Origin: Ophioderma brevispina
Lineage: Eukaryota; Echinodermata; Ophiuroidea; Amphilepidida; Ophiodermatidae
Direction of reading: 5' to 3'
Length of the DNA: 64,000 nucleotides
Assembly: GCA_023653785.1 (NCBI GenBank)
Contig: JAMKCH010011839.1
Span: forward strand, 16,521 to 80,520
This document shows positions 12,612 to 22,557 of the stretch, piece after piece (position 1 is the first letter of the stretch; each line of letters opens with the position of its first letter). The notes under the pieces were generated by a model. That model saw only the letters and a program-made list of their open reading frames with translations, searched no databases and was not told the origin of the DNA. Made by a program: the position numbers and the translations under genes.

Positions 12612-12630
12612 TTCCCGGACGAGCCCCCCA
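12612..12630 (-). promoter_or_regulatory. Primer binding site, tRNA-Pro type
   Basis: On the minus strand the sequence is TGGGGGGCTCGTCCGGGAA, four bases inside the end of the 5' LTR. It matches the complement of the tRNA-Pro 3' end apart from one extra G and one extra A. The same primer type is used by several vertebrate retroviruses and some Gypsy-like elements. This supports both the element type and its minus orientation. Confidence 0.85.
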
Positions 12631-12634
12631 ATTC

Positions 12635-13722
12635 TGTTATGAAGTGGTAGGGTCAAAGGTCAGAGAAATACCTTTCAAACACAAAATAAGAGCCTTATTG
12701 CAAGTGATCTGATTTTTATACAATATAACAGATTTTAATGATTTGATGGGTTCACAGAATTTTCAAGAATGTGGTATGTCCAAAAACATATTACCTAAAT
12801 CAAAATTACACAATTAAACACAATTAAATTAATACTTATGTCCCAAGAATGTCTAATGTCCCTGAAGTCGTTGCATTCAACGATGAAATACAGTGTATGT
12901 CCTCACAGCGAGGACTTTAAAAATGACGGCATGCAAAGTGCCCGCTATAAATCCACCTCACGTAATATTCCATTGGAATCTTCTCAGAGTCCTGAAGATA
13001 ACTTTTTCCAGCAGTTTTGGTCACACGACGACAAGGTTACATAGTCCCCCTCGACGACATTAATAAATCCACAGTATTTGATCCAAGATAATCACCCACA
13101 CAATGTCTATCTGTCCACAATTTGGAATCCTATTTGATTCCCAGCACTTTCGGCTTCAAAGACACATAGAATATTACAGCACTCTGCTCACTGTATGGAC
13201 AATATAGATAAATCCTGACACTGTGTGGGTAGCATGAATCATACATTATTTGTAGATAAACCTAGCTATACCATACTGTAATAGCTGATTGCAAAAAACT
13301 GCTGACAGGGCGAGACTTCATTACTCAAATCTCAATATAAACTGACGCAACAAAGTTTCCCAGTCTAAAAATAGACATCACAACGCATCATGCATACCAA
13401 AAAAAAAAAAAAAAAAAAAAAAAATAACCTGATCCAACCAACATCACTTTCCCATATATAACTCTAGGTGGGAAATTCCCTCATCTTACAGTTTTTGATC
13501 TCAAAACATAAACCAGTTTCTAAGTTTAGCATCCTTGGGGAATTCCCCACTTCCCCCCTTGTGCAATCTGAACAGGTGCACTTAGCAAACAAACTAGGGG
13601 TATTTCCCCTTTCTCTCTTTTATAGTGAACAAAAGTACTTTTCCATGAGAAACCTTTTACTCAAATAAAATTGAGAAATAAGATTTTTTAAAAGTTTTAA
13701 TCAGAAAATGGAGGCCATATCA
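12635..13722 (-). repeat. 5' LTR of the Gypsy-type element
   Basis: Uninterrupted LTR of 1,088 bp matching 5499-5682 plus 8675-9495. It begins TG and ends CA on either strand, within the uncertainty of the homology edges. It contains a run of 26 A (13399-13424) that the other LTR lacks, so the run arose after insertion or is an assembly artefact. Confidence 0.85.
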
Positions 13723-14544
13723 ATATATTTTTAACAGAATCTAAAAATATTTCATTTTCCTCATATTTTGTTCATTTTACTTTAACTATGTTCAAACATT
13801 TTTAATTAAATCAAGTCACATGGGGGCACAACTGCAAAGGGCGGGGATTTCGCCGTATGCCGCATCGATTCGATGACGCATACCCTTGGTAACCTTATAT
13901 TTAATGTAATTGGCCGGGCCACGTGAGTTGCTTTCGCAAACAGAATGGATTTTTAATTCGCGATTTGAGCCTCATAAATTGTTGGAATTTTGATGTAAGA
14001 ACCCAGTGAAGTTTAATTTTGCCTGGGCAGAAGCAGAGTGTGAAGAATAAGAGATAACGCTTTTATTTGGGAATAAGACTATATATTGTGAGTGGAACAA
14101 GGGAAAAACCAAAACATTTGGACAAATGCGATTTTATCTGTGTTCAATTGCGGCAATAATTTGTGATTTTTGGTACCCAGTTACTCGAAATCCATATAGC
14201 AACAGGTATAAGAAAATGACAATGGATCGTATAGAGCTATCAAAATATAAGGGCGGTGATTTTTAGTTTTTTGTTTTTTTAAAAATAGCGATTTAGTCCA
14301 ACTTGAACAATTTGCGTTGGCTCCAATTTTTGACCCATTTCTATATTTTTTATAGGGACTAAAAAAAAAATGAGTGAAATCACATTTTTCATGATTTCTA
14401 CAAAAAAATACACATTTATGGGAAAAAAAGAATATCATATTTGGATACCTTGAGTCATATGTAGTGACTTTTTGGAGAACAATAATTAAGAAGATTATGG
14501 CAAAACAAACAGTTCCTCTGAATTCCTGCCTTAACCCCCACCCC
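13723..14544. other. Unassigned stretch
   Basis: No gene or element recognised. It contains T/A-rich runs near 14260-14360 and no long meaningful frame. Confidence 0.5.
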
Positions 14545-14690
14545 CATCTTAAATGGTGCCATTTTGGAAAATGGCGTCCGTATTTGCAAAATTGCCACCA
14601 CTTTTAGTGTTGTCAGGCAATACAACTCACATACCTGCGGTAATTTTAGCTATGAGGCCACAAATGTTATTATTCTGGCCCGGTGTCATA
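14545..14690 (+). repeat. Dispersed repeat, copy 2
   Basis: Matches the reverse complement of 3425-3620, including AATTGCCACCACTTTTA and TTTTAGCTATGA. Confidence 0.6.
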
Positions 14691-14709
14691 TTTTAGAGCT
14701 TCCGGTCGT

Positions 14710-15186
14710 TTTAGTGTCCGTCGGACGATAAGGGTAATCTGAGAGTCTGACGGACACTAAGTTCAACGGTTCATTGTCCTAGGACCCCTGGTTTTTTAAA
14801 ATGGAGCGTCCCATTGGACTGTTGGTGGTCGTTTTTTGTTCCGCCGACACTTACGGTTTTTTTTTTAATCTGAGAGTCCGAGGGAAACAATGTTTTATGT
14901 ATTATTGTCAGGACTCCGGTTTTAAATTAGAAACGTTCCCATGGGACTGTGTGTTATAATTTTATAATTTGTGTTTTTGTCCGTCGGAAGTTGAAGTTTA
15001 AATCTGAGAGTCCGACGGATGCCGGGATGGAGAAGCCGAGTATATATTTCATGTATGGACTCTAGTTTTAAAAGTTAGAGTCCCATAGGGACTGTTGTAT
15101 TTAGTTGTTTTTGTCCGGCGGACACTAAGTTAAGTCTGAGAGTCCGACGGACACTAAGTTCAAAGTTCCATTGTCTAGGACTATAG
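14710..15186. repeat. Tandem repeat of about 133 bp, nearly four copies, with an internal hairpin
   Basis: Copies start near 14710, 14832, 14971 and 15104 (spacings about 122, 139 and 133). Each has GTCCG(T/C)CGGA, then AATCTGAGAGTCCGACGGA, then a GGTTTTAAAA segment and a GTCCCATGGGACTG-like segment. GTCCGTCGGAC is self-complementary apart from its centre and also pairs with the GTCCGACGGAC in the same unit, so each copy can fold. The last copy is partial. Confidence 0.8.
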
Positions 15187-15849
15187 AGGGTATGATCAAA
15201 CTAAATATAACTGACAATGTTTATAATGTAATTTTAAAAAAAAAATTCTCAACAACAAATACCAAGAATTTATCTATCTTTTGTAAGTGATATTTTGTGT
15301 TAAGCCATTTAAATATAGCATGGGTCTTTTCCATAACAGCTTTCTGAATTTTTTTATGGCAAAAAACTTACGTAACTTGACAAATTGTCTTGTAATTCTA
15401 AAATAGTTATCATTAACCCTCGAAAATTGAGGGATATACAGGAAATGATGCGATAAATATATTAATGTATAAATTAGCTAATTTTAATGCATAGAAAATG
15501 CAAACGAATGACTTTAAAGGTAATATCTCAAATGGCCGATTTTTGAGATACGGAGTTGAGTTTTGCATTAAAAATGGCCACGCCGCCACTGCATTGGTCC
15601 AGTCAGAAGAACCTTTAAGTTCTTTCAACTGCCTCCATCAAAATGATTTCTTAATCGCAAGTTCATATGAACTTGTACTGTTTTTTTTCTTAGAAACGCA
15701 ACCCTCCACGTGACGTAGCAAGGAGGGCAGCGGTAGGGGGCACGTGCCTCGGGCGAAACCTCAGGGGAGCACTGAATGACGTGGGGTGGTAAAATAAAAT
15801 GACACTTCAAGGATAGGCTTATAGTTCATAATTGAGAGCCCTTTGACGG
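15187..15849. other. Unassigned stretch, GC-rich near 15710-15785
   Basis: No gene recognised. 71-codon frames overlap on both strands around 15413-15713 and show no known motif. Confidence 0.5.
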
Positions 15850-16053
15850 TTACTCAAATTTGCTAAAAACTCGGAATTACGGGGTTCTTCGCCCCCTGGA
15901 CCCCTGTCAGGGCAAGTATAAATCATTTGCTTCATGGTAATTATGAGATAATGAGAGCTCTACGAATGCCTCCACATGCTAAAACCAAGCTTCCGGGGCA
16001 TTCGCGCCTGACCCCCCGCTAGGGACAAGGGATAGATCACTCACTTGCTTCAT
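15850..16053. repeat. GC-rich tandem array, left part
   Basis: Two units of about 110-130 bp share TGCTAAAA, then a CTTC-GGGG / CGCCCCC-TGGACCCC-like block, then a CACTTGCTTCAT-like end (15926-15936 and 16041-16053). The array continues at 17332 after a LINE insertion. Related fragments occur near 19745-19915. Confidence 0.65.
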
Positions 16054-17331
16054 CTTCTTCTTTTCTTGCGTATGAGGCACAGTTAAATGTGTTTGTAAGC
16101 GTTTTTTAGCCAACCCCACTGTTGATGGAATGGTTTTAAGAATCTGTGTCCATCGGTGACGAAAGGTAGGGGCACTCATTAGAATGTGATCCGCATTCTG
16201 TGATGGAGAACCACAATTGGCAAGCTGGCGATGGCCGCAGTCCCATCGGTGCATATTCCTATTGAAGGCGACCGACTCCTGTGTGTGATCGGATTAAGGT
16301 GACCCATTCCTTTGGCGTGGGAGATTGCTGCCGGTGGTAGTCTGTCTAGTGTAATAGAGAGTTGATATTTTCTTCAATCATAGCAGACGGTATCCCTTTC
16401 TGTAAGATGTTAATGGGGAACTGGCGAGTTTAGCAGCGTGGTCTCCTACCAAGATGGTGTGAATCTTTGACAAATTTAGCAACAGGGTTTGTTGTCCCAG
16501 CAGGGCCTTATTCACTAGTTTGGTTGCGTGTGTGTTCTCTCAGAAGTACTGCAGGTGCAGCCTGAAAGCACTGTTAGGAAATCGGCAGAATTTCCAAACC
16601 ATCGTAATGTCCTGTTTCTGCCAACTCATTTGCTGATTCAACTCTCGCAAACGTCGTTTCAAGAACATTGAAAAGGATCACACTCGCTCTGTCCAAAAAG
16701 AGATCACCAAACTTCGTTTCGTCGAGCCCCCGGAGTGGACGGGTCACTTTCACCATCCTTCTCACTAGATGATCTTACCTCTGCTATTCAGCCAACTAAA
16801 GATTGGAAAGGCCCAGGGCCGTGATAACAACCTGCGGAGTTCCTGATGCAATGCGGCCCCCGATGTCTATATTGGCTCCAGGAGTTCTACACTTGTTGTC
16901 TTACCAACCAGTCTTTACCCAATATCTGGAGGAGAGCTACTATCCTCGACCCCCCAAACCAACAAGCCTGTCGACAAACCCTAAGAACTACCCGCCCCAA
17001 TATCACTACTGTTGTCTCCTTCAACTCCTTGAGAGGATGATCCTGGCCTCGGCTGTAGCCCGTCGTCGAACCCCATCCTGCCTGGCGGACAAGCAGGATT
17101 TCGCCGTGGCCGGAGCACCTGTCACACCAGATTTAAAACTCACAAATGATACCGAGAAATCTTTGAAAGCGCCCGTAAGGCAGGCGTCAGCTTGGTGAAC
17201 CTTACTGCAGCATACGACACCGTGTGGCACCAGGCCCGGACACTCAAGCTTCTCAGGACCATCCCGGATCGTGACCTTGAACAATTCATATTAACATGCT
17301 CGCAAAACCGTAGCTTTATTCTCACTTGCTT
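16054..17331 (-). mobile_element. Jockey-like LINE insertion with inverted 5' segment and 13-bp target duplication
   Basis: Flanked by a perfect 13-bp direct repeat TCACTTGCTTCAT (16041-16053 and 17332-17344). The 3' part (about 16054-16560) reads on the minus strand: LIR-x-RTGVGR near 16300, then CGSPSQNADHIL, the Cys/His C-terminal motif of this LINE group, and it ends in an A-rich AAGAAAAGAAGAAG tail next to the target duplication. The 5' part (about 16570-17331) reads on the plus strand: LKIGKAQG, WLQEFYTCCLTNQSLPNIW, ERMILA, GEQAGFRRGRST-like and LTAAYDTVWHQ, followed by QNRSFILT. An inverted 5' segment joined to a forward 3' segment within one target duplication is the signature of twin priming. 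Frames are decayed. Confidence 0.8.
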
Positions 17332-17451
17332 CATGAGGCCTTTAAAGCATGCTAAAACCCGACAGCTTCGGGGGCTCCGCCCCATGGGCAGTATAGTTCA
17401 TCTGCCCTGTCACTCAAAACATGCTAAAGCCCCGAGAGCGTTCCGGGCTAA
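17332..17451. repeat. GC-rich tandem array, right part
   Basis: Continues the 15850-16053 array: GCATGCTAAAACCCGACAGC, TTCGGGGGCTCCGCCCC, then a further AACATGCTAAAGCCCCGAG unit. The first 13 bases are the LINE's target duplication. Confidence 0.65.
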
Positions 17452-17552
17452 GTGATCACTTTTGATCACCACTGTGTAATAGTTGAGAATAATGATCACC
17501 ACTGTGTATACACGTCGGGAATAAGTGATCACCACTGTGTAATAGTTGAAGT
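17452..17552. repeat. Short tandem repeat, three units of about 33 bp
   Basis: TGATCACCACTGTGTA occurs three times (near 17463, 17493 and 17527), each followed by a TAGTTGA- or TACACGT-type spacer and AATA/AGTA. Confidence 0.8.
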
Positions 17553-19725
17553 AATTCTTCAAGCCAGGCGTAAGAAACTAACCAAAACGGAAATTCTACA
17601 TCAAAACAAAAGCTGATCAGGACAAAATAATTCAAGATCTGATAACCTTTCAATACACCTATGCAACTATCAAAGATAAAACCACTTCAGTTCAAATATG
17701 ACAAAACTGAAGAAGCAATTCACGAGACCATCGACAAGCATATCCCAACTAAATTTACTTCAAACAGGTATTCACTACCATGGTTTGGACCGGGCGGAAA
17801 GGAGATTAGCCGACCCAAACACAAAGACTATACAATAAAGCAAGGCGACCACGACCCAAGATATTGGACGAACTACTCATGAGTGCTGTAAAGAGCTTAA
17901 AAGGCCTTAAGAGCGCTAGATCAAAGTATATCGACTCCCACCCATTCCATGCACATGCTTTTGGGCGAAAACCCAAAGCTTTCTGGGGCTTCATCAAACG
18001 CCTCCGGCAAGACGAAGTTGGTATCCAAGATTTAAAGATAGGTAATAAAATTGTTCCGGATAGTAGACAATGCCGACGTATTTGGAATCATTTGCCCACG
18101 TCTGTTCACAGACAGAAAAAGAAATCTAACTACAAACCAAACCTTGGACCATCCCCACCCCCCCAACAATACCTCATATTACTGCACTGAAGAAGGGGTA
18201 CAGAAACGCTTGCAACCTCGATCAAACCAAGGCTGCTGGCCCAGATCAAACTGGCTCCTTGGATGCTGATAGGCGGCTCCAGCCATAGTGCCAATGCTGA
18301 CAGACATTTACCAATCATCCATCGACCAAGGATCAACACCAGGACAATGAAGGGAGACATATCACACCCATCTAGCAAAAAGAGGGAGACCAGACAAAAG
18401 CAGAAAATTACATACCATTCCACTACCCGTGTACCCAGCAAATTACTAGAGCACATCATTCATTCTCAATTATTACACCCATATTCCCCCTCGAACCAAA
18501 TAATATATGACAACAAGAGGCACAAGTGGTTCATAGCTCAGCACTCAACCGAAACCCAACTCATCTTAACAGGTCAAGACATCGCTTGAATATCGAGGAA
18601 TGGTAAACTACACAGGTGGCCATCCTCGATTTCGCTACAGCCTTCGACAAAGTGCCACATGAAAGGGCCTGCTTAGGAAACTCGTATTATGGGATCCCGC
18701 GGATCACTCCAAAAATGGTTCCGCGACGTCCTTGACCATACTGTACAACGGGTATTCCGTAGATGGCGAAACATCAACGGCCAAAACTGTGCACCTCAAG
18801 TGCCCCCACAAGGCATCAGTTATTGGCCTATAGGTTTTCCTCGTTTTTATTAACGATCTACCATGGAATGTTGAAAACCAAGTCCGGCTCTTCTCAGATG
18901 ATTGCGTACTATAACACGTCCGGAAACACTGAGACACTCAACCTCTTCAACAAGACCTTGACAGACTGGAAAAGTGGCACACCAACACCTCTGGAAAATA
19001 AATTAAACCCGTCTAAGGCAATTTATGCAAATAACAAACAAGAAGAACCCACCAAAAATTGCATACAACTTGTGAGAACAACTCGAAGAAGTAGATAATC
19101 ACCATATCTTGGCATTATGTAGAACTGAGCCAGAGACCTAAATGGAAGCTACATATCGACCAAATACAACAAAGCACACAGTTCTCGTCGGCTTCGTCAA
19201 AGACCCTATGGTGCCGTCAAACAGCTTTAAACTATAGCAGCCAAACTTCGTCAGACCCACTCTTGAATATGCAGCTTCTGTCTGGGGACCCGCATACAAA
19301 GATAACAGCTTAAATCGAGAGCAATCAGAGGCGAGCTTCCCGGTTCGTTGTCTCCGACTACAGGAAGACATCTAAGTGCGCGTGAACCTCCGTGCTTGAA
19401 AACTTGTAATGGGAATCACTACTGGAAATAATAAAAAGCATCTGACTGACTATGATGTCAAAAAGCTCAAGGGATAGTTGGTATTCAAGCAGACCAGTAC
19501 CTCCATAGAGCAGAAAACAATAGAACCAGACTAAGTAACAGACAAGCATTCAATCCGATTCACACGACGGACCAAATACAGATATTCTTATTTCCCAGGA
19601 CCATATCGTACTGGATTGACCTACCTATCGACACCCAGAGATGCACCGACCCTAACCGCATCAGTATGAGACTACAAAATTTCACAACTCACCCTCACAT
19701 GATATCACTATAATCGGGCTCTTTT
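17553..19725 (+). mobile_element. Degenerate CR1/Jockey-superfamily LINE
   Basis: Frame-hopping translation gives an RT. Near 18540 is HSTETQLILTGQDIA, near 18620-18660 VAILDFATAFDKVPHER, near 18800 a remnant of the PQG block, near 18840-18900 FLLTIYHGM with a shifted form of LFSDDC, near 18960-19015 LTDW followed by NPSKA, and near 19240-19290 the LRPTLEYAASVWGP-type block. Near 19590 FPRTISYWIDLP matches the FPRTI-x-WN-x-LP C-terminal signature. Every block is separated by frameshifts or stops. The 5' end and the exact 3' end are not defined. Confidence 0.75.
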
Positions 19726-20157
19726 TTTTTCAGTTGGACTTCATTATTTGTTTACTTGACCCATGTACGTGCATTAAAGTTTGGCGACTGTACGACCCTA
19801 AAAAAATTGAAACTACTGCCGACAAAAAAACCGTTCCAGATCCCCTGGACCCTGTAAGGGGCTTTGCCTGCATGGGGACCACATTAAGGGGCTCCACACG
19901 TTTCTTCTCACGCTAACCGCTGGGGGGGGGGGGGGGGGGGAGTAAACATCTTGCCCTCGGGCGCCCACACCCACTAAGCTAGCCACTACTGACCCTCATG
20001 TTCGTAATTTTTTAGCCAGAAGTCCAAATTTTCATATTTGCACACTGGTTTATTTTCTTGATGTATTTGTAGAGTCTATTTTCCTACACCTGGCGGTAAT
20101 GTGTATCCGGCTTTTCATCATTCTTGCAGTTCTTTTTTTGATTGCTATTGGATGCCC
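19726..20157. other. Spacer with a GC-rich repeat fragment and a 19-G run
   Basis: Positions 19835-19915 resemble a unit of the 15.9-17.4 kb array (CCCCTGGACCCTGTAAGGGG). A run of 19 G occupies 19922-19940. No gene recognised. Confidence 0.5.
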
Positions 20158-20630
20158 GGGGGGTACTCAGTGGAAAAGGGTAGGTACATATATGCCGCCG
20201 ATATAGGTCACATTTTCACGCCTTACTATAACAATGGGTTTTTCCCACCAGGCTTGACTATATAGACGGGTCACTTTTTGAGGTCATTGCTACTATATAA
20301 CTAAATGGGTTCAATTTTTCACTTTTTGGGAGCATTTTAATATGAAATTGGGTCCATTTTTTTCCGATTTTCGTGCTAAAATCAGCCAGGAAAATTGGTG
20401 ATTTGCTGATTTTTGGAAAAATTTACTATGAAAATGGGCCGTTTTGCTACCATTACTATTGAAAATGGTGCGAAATTTCAAGGCCAACTATATAAATGGG
20501 TGAAATTTCGGAACCAACTATATAAATAGGTCATATTTTTGTACAATTGGTCACTATAAACATGGGTTCGATTCTTTTTCCCCGCGGCGGCACACCGCTA
20601 ACCAAATTTTGGGTCGAGTACCCCCCCCCC
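20158..20630. mobile_element. MITE-like element with GGGGGGTACTC termini
   Basis: It begins GGGGGGTACTC and ends GAGTACCCCCC, a perfect 11-bp terminal inverted repeat. The interior is a series of short blocks containing CTATATAAATGGGT, ACTATAT and ATGGGT phrases, with no ORF. A family of similar GGGGGGTACTC-ended repeats is, as far as I recall, common in marine invertebrate genomes. No target duplication is obvious because both flanks are homopolymeric. Confidence 0.65.
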
Positions 20631-21201
20631 AAAACCCCGCCCCCCCCCCCCGCCCCGCTCCTCCCGGATTGGGATGTCGAAGTTTTTTCTCTCAGCTTTG
20701 ACGGTATGATAGCTTACACATTTTCCCACTTGTGTGTAGTTTAAGGGATTTATTGGTAGCTCCTAGCGGCCAATATATAATGAAATATCCCAATAATGAA
20801 CCGTACCAGATGGTTGCATGGTTTGGAGTATGTGGGGGCCTTGCGAAGAAAACACCATTTTCATGCCTTAAAACTTTTCGATCATTAGACGCTGTTAAGG
20901 AAGCCGCCACGTTTATATTATATTACGCTAAATCGTTTTGCCACAAGTCAGTTTAGTCTTTCACACCAATTGAAAGATGTTCGGTGGTTAGTCAAGTTCG
21001 GGCCTGTCTGAAAGACTATATCGCGTTTACTTTAAATTGAAATTAAAATAAAAACAACAGCTTTACTTTAACGTTTTCCTTTAAAATAAAATATATGATT
21101 AAATCAAAATTTTTTATTAAATGAGCCTGGGATTCTTGAGATATAGTTTTTAAACTAAATTTAGGACTCTACATCATATCAAGCGCTACTCGGTAACCGC
21201 G
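20631..21201. other. Unassigned stretch
   Basis: C-rich start (20641-20653), then AT-rich DNA. Overlapping 72- and 74-codon frames on opposite strands near 20692-20956 carry no recognised motif. Confidence 0.45.
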
Positions 21202-21530
21202 GCCCCAGAAAGCATTACAACGTTGGGACAATTTTGGCCCAACATCACACGTGATGGTGGGCCAACGTCGACCAGTGACGGTCGGGCCACGTCATTTTGT
21301 CCGCGGCCCAACCCGATGGACATGTGTCGTATTTGACGTTGGACCAATGTTTGGCCACATTGGCCAACGGTTTATCCCAACCATAATAAAACGAATGTTT
21401 TCCATGTTCTAAAATCACTAATTGGGCTCCATGAATCAAAAAGAACATTTCCCTAGGGTTTGTTCAACACTTATACACCATTAATAGTTCTATCTTATTT
21501 TAGGTAATTATATATATAACTGAAATCGCT

Positions 21531-21608
21531 TACCGCCTTGACCGGATTTCGAACCAGATACCTTTGTATTAGAGACTGACGACTATCCAATTGAGCTAAC
21601 TTGTCCTG
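21531..21608 (-). pseudogene. tRNA-like sequence (tRNA-Arg-like pseudogene or SINE head)
   Basis: On the minus strand: A-box TAGCTCAATTGGATAG, an anticodon-arm-like TCAGTCTCTAATAC segment (TCT at the anticodon position) and a B-box GGTTCGAAATCC with one extra A relative to the canonical GGTTCGAATCC. The D-stem and acceptor pairings are poor. It is more likely a tRNA pseudogene or SINE head than a working tRNA. Confidence 0.5.
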
Positions 21609-21984
21609 CTTGATATCAATGGGCAATATATAATATATCAATTTGTAAAAGCTTCAACAGTATAGAAACACACACTAATTTAAGACATAAAACTCATAAT
21701 GGCGAAATCGTCAGCAGATCTTCACAGAGGTGAAAAAAAAACCCGAAAAGCTCAAGGATCCCTGTATCACGTGAAAACAAAGTGCACAAAATCGAAAAAT
21801 ATGTCACGCAAAGGCCATATGTTTTATTTTTAAGCACAATGTTGCTAAGCATAGGCCCTATTTTTTGCTGAAAGCTCTGTCCGTTTGGTGGCTAGAGGCC
21901 TACTAATTTCCTTTTATTGAATTAGGCCTATTAGAATATTTAGCTAATAAGTCTGCGGGACAACATATAATTATTTCCACAACG

Positions 21985-22520
21985 TTGGCCTTCCGACCAC
22001 AAAACGACCAGGTCCCCCACCATTTTCCCAACTGTTCATCACCCATCACCCCGACGTTGGCTTACCAACCATAAACGCCATTCACAGTCAGCTTCAACCA
22101 TTTCCCAACATCGACCAACGTTTGGGGCCTTGTCCGAACAAAAAAGGACCAGTTCCCCCCACCATTTTCCCAACTTTTCTCCCGATCACAAAACGTTGGC
22201 TTGTCGCCCATCCACGACCATTTCCCCACCGTTTTCCCAACGTCTGCTTGATGTTGGTTTTGCCCGACCATCAAACGACCATTTCTCCCCCACGTTTCCC
22301 AACTTCGGCTTGACGTTGGTTTGCCGACCATCTAACGACCAATTATCCCCACCCGTTTTCTTCCCACGTCTACGGCTGACGTTGTTTGCTGACGCACTTT
22401 TCCCCCACCGTTTTCCCAACGTCAGCTTGAGTTGGGTTTGCCGACCATCTACCGACCACTTTCCTTGTCCCCAACCGTTTTCCCAACGTCGTGCTGACGT
22501 TGGTTTGCCGACGCGACCGG
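21985..22520. repeat. Tandem array of about 60-65 bp units
   Basis: Recurring unit: CGTTGGTTTGCCGACCATC, then (A/T)ACGACCATTTCCCCACCG, then TTTTCCCAACGTC-GCTTGA, about eight imperfect copies. The array stays open for 167 codons on plus (22130-22633) and 188 on minus (22186-22752). The resulting peptides are repetitive and differ by frame, so these are repeat artefacts, not genes. Confidence 0.8.
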
Positions 22521-22557
22521 TGACGACGTCGGCCGACGTCAGTTTGCTCTCTGGGGC

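Larger units (their letters stand above)
5499..13722 (-). mobile_element. Gypsy-type LTR retrotransposon relic, internally deleted, with nested insertions
   Basis: Two direct repeats of about 1.0-1.1 kb bound an internal region that reads on the minus strand. In that direction the order is: 5' LTR (12635-13722), tRNA-Pro-type primer binding site (about 12612-12630), gag remnant ending in a CCHC zinc knuckle (about 10735-10784), aspartic protease remnant (about 10130-10620), polypurine tract (9496-9511), 3' LTR (9495 down to 5499). The 3' LTR is split by a LINE (5683-8674) and gag is split by a tRNA-SINE (11183-11640). Only about 600 bp lies between protease and polypurine tract, so reverse transcriptase, RNase H and integrase are missing. 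No envelope gene is seen. Many frameshifts make this a dead copy. No clear target-site duplication was found. Confidence 0.85.
21202..22557. mobile_element. TIR element with GCCCCAGARAGCA ends and internal ACGTTGG arrays
   Basis: The left end GCCCCAGAAAGCA (21202) is matched by the inverted right end GCCCCAGAGAGCA (ending 22557). Just inside each end are repeats built on CCAACGTTGG/ACGTTGG (about 21220-21370 and 21985-22520). The middle carries a tRNA-like sequence (21531-21608). No transposase was recognised, so it is likely non-autonomous. Target duplication not identified. Confidence 0.65.

Noticed and set aside
12612..12630. Endogenous retrovirus, suggested by the tRNA-Pro primer site
   Set aside because: Gag and protease remnants fit a Gypsy lineage better and no envelope was found; the primer type alone is not decisive.
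21531..21608. Functional tRNA-Arg gene
   Set aside because: B-box has an extra base and D and acceptor stems pair poorly.
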